In this document: piece after piece, positions 6,460-11,457 of the stretch
Layout of the letters: each line of letters starts with the position of its first letter
Numbering within the stretch: position 1 is the first letter of the stretch
NCBI GenBank assembly: GCA_043808545.1
Contig: JAZDEU010000036.1
Span: 1-11,457, forward strand
Source: JAZDEU01 sp043808545
GTDB lineage: Bacteria; Patescibacteriota; Patescibacteriia; JAZDEU01
Length of the DNA stretch: 11,457 bases
Reading direction: 5' to 3'
Translations under genes and position numbers: made by a program
The notes under the pieces: model-generated
What the model was told of the DNA's origin: nothing
Databases searched by the model: none
Seen by the model: the letters and a program-made list of their open reading frames with translations, nothing else

Positions 6460-7932
6460 TTAATTATCCAATTCCCTTATTTCCACTGCCGCCCTCCCAG
6501 CATCCTCTAAACTAATTCCAGAATGGTTTGGCAGATTAACACTCTGCAACGCGTATTTCTCAGCCTTTGAACAAGTATTTTGTTCATAAAAAACACCCGC
6601 TAAATTAACACCTTTCGGAGCAATTACATTCCTATACCAATCGCCTAAATATATATTCTTTTTACACGCTTTTTTAATTATTTCCTCCGCATTTTCAGCA
6701 AAAAGCGTATATCTCAAATAGACTGGCTCACTTTTATCCCAAACTTTTGGAAATTTTAATTCAGTTCCCTTAAGTTTCTCATTATAAAATTCAGCTATTT
6801 CAAAACGATGCTTATTATATTCTTCTAATTTTTTAAACTGCTGTAAAAATAAATAAGCGAGTACATTCGGCATTTTATAAAAGAAATCCTTTTTCACTGC
6901 CACCCGCATAGAAAGCGCGTCATTCTGAGCCCGCTTTAGCGGGTGAAGAATCCCAATCTTAGACAGTTTATCAGTTGGATGATAGCAGCCATTTTTTTCT
7001 TTCTCGCTTAAAATCAAAGGAATTAGCCTTAACTTTTTTGCCGCATACATTATGCCTTTCCCAACCTTTCCTTTATTATACCATTTTAAACTAATTGACG
7101 CCAATATAGGATATAATAAATTTTGTGCTATTACATAGTATGGGGGAAATTTTATAGTTCCCCCATTGATGATAGTGTGTTTCAACATTACACTATCATT
7201 ATTCACACACAACATCCCTCCGTTCACAGAAGAAATAACTTTATCGCGTCCAAAACTAAACATAGAAATATCACCAAATGTTCCGACTAATTTATTATTA
7301 TACTTCGCGCCTAAAGAATGCGCGCAATCTTCTATTAAAATAATATTCTCATTATCTCCCTCCCCTTTGAGGTGATGGTTGGGGTGAGGTTTTCCCGCGC
7401 ACATTTTTTTTATCTCATCAATCCGCGCGGGATTTCCAAAAGTATGCTGGACAATAACCGCCTTTGTCTTATCTGTTATTTTTTTAGCCAGCTCGTCAGG
7501 ATCTAAATTAAGAGATTCGTCAATGTCGCAATAAATCGGTTTTGCGCCTGCTTCTATAATAGCATTGGGAACACTCGCGCAAGTATAAGCCTGAATTATA
7601 ACTTCATCTCCTTCGCCTACTCCTGCGAATTTCAACGCATAATATAAAGCTGTCCGTCCATTATAAAAACTAAAAACTTTTTTCGCCGCGCGCTCTGCGC
7701 CGCAGTCTCCTGCAGACCTGCCTCCCGCCTGCGCAGGCAGGGCACAGGCAGGGAACTGCGGCATATCGTTCAGATATTTTTGCAGTTCATCCTCAGCTTG
7801 TTTTATATATTTTCCATTTTTCCAGTCCTTCCACTTCCACGGCAACAACAAAAATTTCAAACAATCTATTGTCTGCTCTCTATCCAATGTAGAAAAAAAT
7901 GTTGTAGTAATTGTTTTAGAATTATGAATCAT
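6460..7932 (-). CDS. DegT/DnrJ/EryC1/StrS-family PLP aminotransferase
   Basis: A PLP-dependent enzyme of the sugar-nucleotide aminotransferase family, which typically converts a keto-sugar nucleotide to an amino sugar with glutamate as donor for surface polysaccharide. Visible motifs are NGRTALYYAL (91-100, phosphate-binding region), GDEVIIQAYTCASVPNAI (108-125), PIYCDID (132-138), IEDCAHSLGA (200-209, with D202 facing the PLP ring) and FSFGRDKVISS (225-235) with the Schiff-base K231. Three segments are repeat-derived and in frame: about residues 57-78, 181-193 and 327-340. They would make the protein longer than relatives but spare every recognised motif. The ATG at 7932 lies in an A/T-rich repeat and has no Shine-Dalgarno. 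It follows the MurF-like gene by 63 nt, probably in one transcript. The sugar substrate cannot be told. Confidence 0.88.
   Translation of the reverse strand: MIHNSKTITTTFFSTLDREQTIDCLKFLLLPWKWKDWKNGKYIKQAEDELQKYLNDMPQFPACALPAQAGGRSAGDCGAERAAKKVFSFYNGRTALYYALKFAGVGEGDEVIIQAYTCASVPNAIIEAGAKPIYCDIDESLNLDPDELAKKITDKTKAVIVQHTFGNPARIDEIKKMCAGKPHPNHHLKGEGDNENIILIEDCAHSLGAKYNNKLVGTFGDISMFSFGRDKVISSVNGGMLCVNNDSVMLKHTIINGGTIKFPPYYVIAQNLLYPILASISLKWYNKGKVGKGIMYAAKKLRLIPLILSEKEKNGCYHPTDKLSKIGILHPLKRAQNDALSMRVAVKKDFFYKMPNVLAYLFLQQFKKLEEYNKHRFEIAEFYNEKLKGTELKFPKVWDKSEPVYLRYTLFAENAEEIIKKACKKNIYLGDWYRNVIAPKGVNLAGVFYEQNTCSKAEKYALQSVNLPNHSGISLEDAGRAAVEIRELDN
6914..6954. repeat. Half palindromic element (copy B) inserted in frame in degT
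   Basis: These 41 nt match 11338-11378 of the right-end element at 40 positions. They include the hairpin CCCGCT-TT-AGCGGG (6930-6943) and GAAGAATCCC. Read on the minus strand they encode GILHPLKRAQNDA inside the aminotransferase (residues 327-339). Only the left half of the element is present, so there is no long inverted repeat here. Confidence 0.85.
7354..7391. repeat. Repeat-like G/C-skewed segment in frame in degT
   Basis: On the minus strand the segment begins CCTCACCCCAACCATCACC and continues AAAGGGGAGGGA. It encodes KPHPNHHLKGEGD (181-193), directly before the strand leading to IEDCAHSLGA. Relatives, as I know them, have only a short KKH-type loop here. The sequence resembles a widespread CCTCACCCCAACC-type genomic repeat, but no second copy is in this window, so the repeat identity rests on recognition alone. 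Confidence 0.55.
7699..7762. repeat. Nested palindrome in frame in degT
   Basis: Outer arms GCCGCAGT (7699-7706) and ACTGCGGC (7755-7762) enclose CCTGC/GCAGG arms (7709-7713 with 7748-7752) and a central perfect palindrome GCCTGCGCAGGC (7727-7738). On the minus strand it encodes about residues 57-78 (MPQFPACALPAQAGG and onward), between the N-terminal helix and the NGRTAL motif. It is GC-rich in an AT-rich gene and looks like an inserted repeat of the CCTGCCTGCGCAGGCAGG type. Confidence 0.75.
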
Positions 7933-7949
7933 GAATTACGAATTATGAA
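7919..7949. repeat. A/T-rich ATTCATAATTC-type repeat covering the degT start
   Basis: On the minus strand TTCATAATTC occurs twice, separated by GTAATTCATGA, giving an iterated, partly palindromic 31-nt tract. It holds the ATG used for the aminotransferase (7932) and its next codons (MIHNS), so the repeat appears to supply the translation start. Confidence 0.55.
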
Positions 7950-7977
7950 ATATGCTTCATGTTTAAAAATTGAATAA

Positions 7978-8022
7978 TTTAAAATTGATTAAAAATTAAA
8001 AATTGGAAATTAAAAATTTTCC
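7978..8022. repeat. A/T-rich (TTTTTAATT)-type repeat at the 3' end of the MurF-like gene
   Basis: The + strand shows iterated AAAAATT units (GATTAAAAATTAAAAATTGG and onward). The tract crosses the stop codon and encodes the last residues KFLISNF, so the natural C-terminus may have been replaced by repeat-derived sequence. Low complexity makes chance possible. Confidence 0.45.
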
Positions 8023-9651
8023 AGCTCTCCTGCCCTCTAACAAAACAACCGTATCTTGACAAAATAATGTTCTGTCTTCACCCCAAATAATCCGTTTTTC
8101 ATCCACACCGCTCTCAACCATAACCTTTTTCATTAAACCCGCATATTCCTTCCCTACCAAAATAATTTTATCATAATTTTTAGCAGAAATTAATTTAGCC
8201 AGCTCGCGATGTATACGCTCCCCTTCTTTTCCAAGCTCCCAAATATCATCCAAAACCAAAATTTTATGTTTTCTATCAACAGAATCTAAGACTTCCAGCG
8301 CCGCGCGAACACCCGCGGGATTAGAATTATATGTGTCATCAATAATTACCGCCCCATTAATTTCTTTAATTTTCATCCCATTATCTAACGACTTCAAATC
8401 TTCTACTGCCATAGCTATCTCGTCCCAATCCATCCCAGCCTCGCGCGCTACAATAATCGCTGGCAATAAATTTGAAGCGCTATGCTTACCAAGTGCGTTT
8501 AAATTTAGTGTATACTGTCTGCCACCACTTTCTATTATAATTTCCATTATCTTAATTTCTAATTTCAAATTTCTAATTTCTAATATTCTAAAATCAGCAT
8601 CCTCAGAAAATCCATAAGTAATCTTTCTAATTCCAGATGGGACAACAACTTTTCTGCAATTCTCATCATCAAAATTTATTATTGCAAGCCCTCCGGAAGG
8701 CAAAGAATTTATAAGTTCCGACTTCCCCTTTATAGTATTTTCAATATTTCCAAACAAAGCAATATGCTGTTCATTTATTCCAGTCAAAATTCCAATTTTA
8801 GGCTTTACCATTCCGCACATTTTTTTTATCTCACCAATTCTATAAGCCCCCATCTCGCAGATAAAATACCTTGACTTTTGACCCTTCGGCAGGCTCAGGG
8901 CAGGCTTTTTGACTTTTGACTTTTGACTTATTATATGATTCGCCACTCCAATTTCAGTATTTATATTCTTCGGCGTTTTCAAAATGTTAAATTTATTTTC
9001 CAGCAACGAAAATGTAAATTCTTTTACACTGCTTTTTCCATAACTGCCGGTTATTCCGATAACAGTTCCAAAAAAATTATCCATAATTTTACCCGCTTCT
9101 TTTACTTTTTTATTTTTTAAAATTCTAAAAAATGGAGAAATAATTAAATTAACTAGTGCAATAACTAACGGAATATAAATCAAAATAACTAAAGATAACG
9201 GAATATAAATAAAATCAACGAAATTATTTCCACCCCAATGAATAAAATTCAATATCAAAACATAAAAACAAATAATAGAAACTATGAAAATAAATATAAT
9301 TGCTCTAGATGTAAAAACTGGCTCAATAAACTTGCGTTGTTTTACACGTTTTAAAAAAATAGCGCTCTCTAAAAATAACAATAAAACCATAAACGCTAAA
9401 ATAAAAACTAATACTAATGGCAATTCTAGAAAACTTAATAAAAATAAAAAAATAAAAATTATCAGTAAAATTTTTGCTAAATAAAATTTATTTAAAAAAG
9501 CATCATGTCCTTCGCGCGAACGCAAAAAATCACAAAATCTATCCCATCTGTATTCTTTTAACTGCCAAACATAAGTCCAAAAAAGAATATATTTTATGGA
9601 AACAATGGTAACTAGTAAAAAGAAAAATAATTTTATGGCGAGATTAGACAT
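7996..9651 (-). CDS. murF: MurF-like Mur ligase with N-terminal multi-pass membrane domain
   Basis: A 551-residue ATP-dependent peptide ligase, most like UDP-MurNAc-tripeptide:D-Ala-D-Ala ligase, the last cytoplasmic amino-acid addition in peptidoglycan precursor synthesis. Residues 1-175 hold about five hydrophobic helices (near 5-25, 58-75, 78-98, 117-137, 148-172), absent from classical MurF, so the enzyme is membrane-bound. The ligase part has the P-loop GITGSYGKSS (199-208), NTEIGV (231-236), EMGAYRIGEI (266-275), NEQH (293-296), K310 in GKSEL aligning with the carbamylated Lys, DDTYNSNP (438-445) and LDDIWELG (467-474) near the LGDM.ELG motif of MurF. Two internal segments (about 241-260 and 354-367) and the C-terminus look repeat-derived. 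The gene heads the leftward cluster. There is no strong Shine-Dalgarno and no clear promoter. Other Mur-ligase specificities are possible, but MurF fits best. Confidence 0.88.
   Translation of the reverse strand: MSNLAIKLFFFLLVTIVSIKYILFWTYVWQLKEYRWDRFCDFLRSREGHDAFLNKFYLAKILLIIFIFLFLLSFLELPLVLVFILAFMVLLLFLESAIFLKRVKQRKFIEPVFTSRAIIFIFIVSIICFYVLILNFIHWGGNNFVDFIYIPLSLVILIYIPLVIALVNLIISPFFRILKNKKVKEAGKIMDNFFGTVIGITGSYGKSSVKEFTFSLLENKFNILKTPKNINTEIGVANHIISQKSKVKKPALSLPKGQKSRYFICEMGAYRIGEIKKMCGMVKPKIGILTGINEQHIALFGNIENTIKGKSELINSLPSGGLAIINFDDENCRKVVVPSGIRKITYGFSEDADFRILEIRNLKLEIKIMEIIIESGGRQYTLNLNALGKHSASNLLPAIIVAREAGMDWDEIAMAVEDLKSLDNGMKIKEINGAVIIDDTYNSNPAGVRAALEVLDSVDRKHKILVLDDIWELGKEGERIHRELAKLISAKNYDKIILVGKEYAGLMKKVMVESGVDEKRIIWGEDRTLFCQDTVVLLEGRRAGKFLISNF
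8553..8590. repeat. TTTCTAA-type A/T repeat in frame in the MurF-like gene
   Basis: Iterated TAATTTCTAATTTC units on the + strand encode the Leu/Ile/Glu-rich stretch RILEIRNLKLEIK (about 355-367) on the minus strand. It lies between strands of the central domain, where extra length should be tolerated. Low sequence complexity leaves room for chance. Confidence 0.5.
8871..8929. repeat. GACTTTT repeat with a nested GC-rich repeat, in frame in the MurF-like gene
   Basis: TTGACTTTTGAC (8871-8882) and TTTTTGACTTTTGACTTTTG (8906-8925) flank a GC-rich core, CCTTCGGCAGGCTCAGGGCA (8883-8902). The core resembles a widespread CTTCGGCAGGCTCAG repeat and encodes PALSLPKG. The flanks encode QKSKVKK and QKSR. 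The whole adds about 20 residues (241-260) between ANHIIS and the strand YFICEMGA. It looks like one repeat inserted in another, with the frame kept. Confidence 0.7.
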
Positions 9652-9679
9652 ACTTTCAGTTGAAAATAAAATTATTCAA

Positions 9680-9794
9680 AAATCCAAATTGTTTTAAATC
9701 AATTCCAAATTATTAAATGCCAAATTATTATATTTTATAATTTGAACCTTGACATTGATTTGGCATAATTTGAGCTTTAAAATAATTTGGATTT
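9680..9794. repeat. A/T-rich imperfect inverted repeat with internal hairpins
   Basis: A 19-bp outer arm, AAATCCAAATTGTTTTAAA (9680-9698), pairs with 9776-9794, with one G-T pair only. Inside, GCCAAAT (9719-9725) pairs with ATTTGGC (9758-9764), or alternatively AAATTAT (9722-9728) with ATAATTT (9737-9743). AATTTGG-type units recur on both strands. It may be a small non-coding repeat element. It lies just upstream of the MurF-like gene and could affect its transcription. Confidence 0.65.
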
Positions 9795-9886
9795 CAAATT
9801 TCCCTTTTATTCTACCCTATTCCTCCCATTTTTTCAATCCATTACTTTACAAACAGCCAAAATTTGGTATGATACATTCATAACTT

Positions 9887-10061
9887 AATTAGTGTCTGTT
9901 GAAATAGTCGCAGAATGTCATTCCGACCGAGCGAACCAGACGCCCAAACGGCTGGTTCGTGAGTGGAGGAATCTGTTTATTAAGCCAAATCTAGTACTGC
10001 TAACAGATCCCTCGGCTACGCTCGGGATGACAAAAAAATACTATTTCAACAATAACTAATT
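9887..10061. mobile_element. Palindromic MITE-like repeat, copy C
   Basis: A 175-bp element with terminal arms AATTAGT (9887-9893 with 10055-10061) and TGTTGAAATAGT (9897-9908 with 10040-10051), perfect over 7 and 12 bp and separated by 3 unpaired bases on each side. Next come TGTCATTCCGA/TCGGGATGACA and GAGGAATCTGTT/AACAGATCCCTC arms, each with one mismatch. A hairpin CGAACCAG (9932-9939 with 9952-9959) branches from the left half. The core matches the GTCATCCTGAGCGTAGC family of copy A. No ORF of note is inside. Confidence 0.78.
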
Positions 10062-10155
10062 ATGCTCCGCGTTATATCCGCGTTTAAATCTGCGCGCATA
10101 TCCGCGAAGATATGATTAAGCGCTTCTCTCTTGAAATATAAAAAAACTATTATTT

Positions 10156-11148
10156 ATGCGTACACAAAAAATCGTTCTCTCAGGAACCCAGCCAAGCGGC
10201 GAATTACACATCGGAAATTATTTAGGATCTCTTAAAAATTGGGTGGAAATTCAGGATAAATACGAATGTCTTTTCTTTATAGCAGATTACCATTCTTTAA
10301 GCGAGAACTACAATCCAAAAGAAAAAAAAACCCAAATTATGGATTTAACGATCGCTTATTTGTCGGCAGGACTTGACCCGAAAAAATGCGCTATTTTTCT
10401 GCAATCAGATGTGCCGCAATGCACAGAACTCGCATGGATTTTTAACTGTATAACGCCGGTTGCATATTTAGAACGAATGACGCAATATAAAGATAAAGCC
10501 ATAAAGCAGGAACAAAATATAAATATGGCGCTTCTAGATTATCCAGTTCTGCAAGCCGCGGATATTTTAATGTATAATGCCGATTATGTGCCGGTTGGAA
10601 ATGATCAAGATCAACATATTGAATTAACTAGAAAAATCGCCCATTTTTTCAATGTCCGATTTGGAAATACTTTTAAAGAACCGTCTGGACTTCACTCTTC
10701 CGCGCCAAGAATTATGTCTTTAACAGATCCTGCGAAAAAAATGAGCAAAAGCGATGCAATAGGATCTTATATATCCTTGACAGATTCACCTGATGAAATC
10801 AGAAATAAAATAAAACGCGCGACGACCGACACAGGGAAAAAAGAAAATAACGAAGAAATTTCCGGAGGCAAAAATCTTTTGTCACTGCTATATAATGTTT
10901 CCAAGGACAAAGATCAGGTGAAAAAATTTACCAGTGAACACCAAAATGGTTCACTGAAGTATTCGGAGCTAAAACCGTTCTTATCCGAGGAAATAATAAA
11001 GGTAATTTCTCCTATTCAAAAGCGAAAAAAAGAACTTGAAAAAAATTTAGACTATGTAGAAAAAGTCTTACAAGCAGGCGCTGAAAAAACGCGCCCAATC
11101 GCTGAAAAGACTATAAAAATAGTAAAAGAAAAAATCGGACTAAACTAA
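10156..11148 (+). CDS. trpS: Tryptophan--tRNA ligase
   Basis: A 330-residue class I aminoacyl-tRNA synthetase that charges tRNA-Trp in the cytoplasm, of the usual bacterial length. It opens with GTQPSGELHIGNYLGSL, where HIGN (18-21) is the HIGH-type ATP motif. ADYHSLS (43-49) and TPVAYLERMTQYKDK (100-114) mark the tryptophan pocket and dimer side. YPVLQAADILMYNADYVPVG (129-148) is the family signature region, followed by NDQDQHIELTR. The KMSKS loop is intact at 195-199, and the anticodon-binding helical end is complete. No repeat insertions are seen, unlike the two genes to its left. The ATG at 10156 fits the conserved N-terminus. There is no Shine-Dalgarno in front. It is transcribed divergently from the MurF-like gene and is the last gene in the window. 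Confidence 0.97.
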   Translation: MRTQKIVLSGTQPSGELHIGNYLGSLKNWVEIQDKYECLFFIADYHSLSENYNPKEKKTQIMDLTIAYLSAGLDPKKCAIFLQSDVPQCTELAWIFNCITPVAYLERMTQYKDKAIKQEQNINMALLDYPVLQAADILMYNADYVPVGNDQDQHIELTRKIAHFFNVRFGNTFKEPSGLHSSAPRIMSLTDPAKKMSKSDAIGSYISLTDSPDEIRNKIKRATTDTGKKENNEEISGGKNLLSLLYNVSKDKDQVKKFTSEHQNGSLKYSELKPFLSEEIIKVISPIQKRKKELEKNLDYVEKVLQAGAEKTRPIAEKTIKIVKEKIGLN

Positions 11149-11222
11149 TTTTATGCATAACAGGAGTCAAACTCCCAACCTAAAGTTTAAAATAAAATAG
11201 CTTTTAAAAAAATGATATACTA

Positions 11223-11252
11223 TTAAAGATCGTCCTGTTAAAGATCGTCCTT
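11223..11252 (+). repeat. Tandem 15-nt direct repeat beside a promoter-like site
   Basis: TTAAAGATCGTCCTG (11223-11237) is followed at once by a second unit (11238-11252) that differs only at the last base. The second unit ends inside the TTGACT -35-like box, so the pair could be a direct-repeat operator for an activator or repressor. Confidence 0.7.
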
Positions 11253-11279
11253 GACTTTTATACCGTTTTACGATACATT
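11251..11279 (+). promoter_or_regulatory. Possible outward sigma70 promoter
   Basis: TTGACT (11251-11256), 17 nt, then TACATT (11274-11279), matching five and four of six consensus positions. It would drive a gene beyond the right edge, but the palindromic element at 11318 lies in its path. Confidence 0.4.
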
Positions 11280-11317
11280 GTAATTATTCAGTGATATTCG
11301 CTTGAAATCTCAAATTA

Positions 11318-11457
11318 GGGAGTGTCGCCAAACGTTTAGCGCGTCATTCTGAACCCGCTTTAGCGGGTGAAGAATCCCGTGGTTAAGCGAAAAAACTCTG
11401 GGATTCTTCGTCGTTCCTCCTCAGAATGACGCAAAAACGCCATTCGGCGACAGTCCC
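11318..11457. mobile_element. Palindromic MITE-like repeat, copy D
   Basis: Terminal arms GGGAGTGTCGCC (11318-11329) and GGCGACAGTCCC (11446-11457) match at 11 of 12 positions. GCGTCATTCTGA (11341-11352 with 11421-11432) is perfect, and GAAGAATCCC pairs with GGGATTCTTC (11369-11378 with 11400-11409). A small hairpin CCCGCT-TT-AGCGGG branches at 11354-11367. The last paired base is also the last base of the window, so the element may continue. Its left half is the parent type of the in-frame copy in degT. Confidence 0.75.

Larger units (their letters stand above)
9652..10155. other. 504-bp divergent intergenic region between murF-like and trpS
   Basis: No convincing gene is seen. It holds an A/T-rich multi-armed inverted repeat (9680-9794) and a palindromic MITE-like element (9887-10061). 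The last 95 bases before trpS contain ATATCCGCG twice (near 10075 and 10099) and A/T-rich sequence, but no Shine-Dalgarno. Promoters for both flanking genes must lie here. I could not assign either with confidence. Confidence 0.6.
11149..11317. other. Intergenic start after trpS, with a weak hairpin
   Basis: No gene is supported. GGAGT (11163-11167) can pair with ACTCC (11171-11175) over a 3-nt loop, but no T-run follows, so it is a poor intrinsic terminator. The rest is A/T-rich and contains the tandem repeat at 11223 and a possible promoter at 11251. Confidence 0.5.

Noticed and set aside
6460..7932. Aminotransferase as a pseudogene because of three inserts
   Set aside because: The frame is open from start to stop and all PLP-binding motifs including K231 are intact.
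9749..9754. TTGACA in the murF-trpS gap as a promoter
   Set aside because: No acceptable -10 box lies 16-18 nt downstream, and it is about 400 nt from trpS with a palindromic element between.
11161..11176. tRNA T-arm-like sequence after trpS
   Set aside because: The stem closes on a 3-nt loop, not 7, and no matching acceptor, D-arm or anticodon arm is visible on either strand.
6330..11457. CRISPR array
   Set aside because: The repeats are palindromic, few, irregularly spaced over kilobases, and partly inside genes. No cas gene is seen.
1..11457. Recoded TGA (Gly) genetic code
   Set aside because: All recognised families read through intact under the standard bacterial code with Trp from TGG and no internal TGA. 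The exclusive use of TAA stops alone is not evidence of recoding.

Overview
This is an AT-rich window from a bacterial chromosome, most likely a member of the Candidate Phyla Radiation (Patescibacteria, Parcubacteria-like). No 16S or other taxonomic marker is present, so the lineage is an inference. It rests on a short Rel enzyme that stops after the TGS domain, a MurF-like ligase fused to a multi-pass membrane domain, a membrane-tethered Clp-type ATPase, almost no Shine-Dalgarno sites, TAA as the only stop codon among the called genes, and dense short palindromic repeats that also enter reading frames. TGA is not read as an amino acid in any gene here, which argues against the Gracilibacteria/Absconditabacteria code.

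Layout. 8-1015 (+): a Bro-N/DinD-like DNA-binding protein and a doubtful 48-residue basic ORF. 1038-2530 (+): a promoter and a bifunctional-type (p)ppGpp synthetase/hydrolase, ending in a nested palindromic terminator shared with the convergent cluster. 2604-9651 (-): five genes read leftward. In transcription order these are the membrane MurF-like ligase, a DegT-family PLP aminotransferase, a palindromic repeat element, the membrane-anchored double-AAA+ Clp-like ATPase, a membrane-anchored thioredoxin/glutaredoxin-fold protein 15 nt downstream of it, and a small Cys-rich protein with the only strong Shine-Dalgarno in the window. 9652-10155: a 504-bp gap holding two inverted-repeat structures. 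10156-11148 (+): tryptophanyl-tRNA synthetase. 11149-11457: no gene, but a tandem repeat, a possible outward promoter and another palindromic element.

The leftward cluster has an envelope theme: cell-wall precursor synthesis, sugar amination for surface polysaccharide, a membrane-bound ATPase and an extracytoplasmic thiol-redox protein. Whether it forms one transcript is not certain, because a strong hairpin separates degT from the Clp-like gene.

Two observations stand out. The Clp-like ATPase joins a DnaJ-type CxxCxGxG zinc motif pair, two membrane helices and a Clp-N-like region to a first AAA+ domain that has lost the Walker A Thr, Walker B Glu, arginine finger and pore aromatic. Its second domain keeps its catalytic residues but has a shortened pore loop and no recognisable ClpP-docking tripeptide. 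Separately, several unrelated short repeat families sit in frame inside the aminotransferase and ligase genes, adding extra peptides without breaking them. One of these is a 41-nt half of a palindromic element whose fuller copy lies at the right edge of the window.
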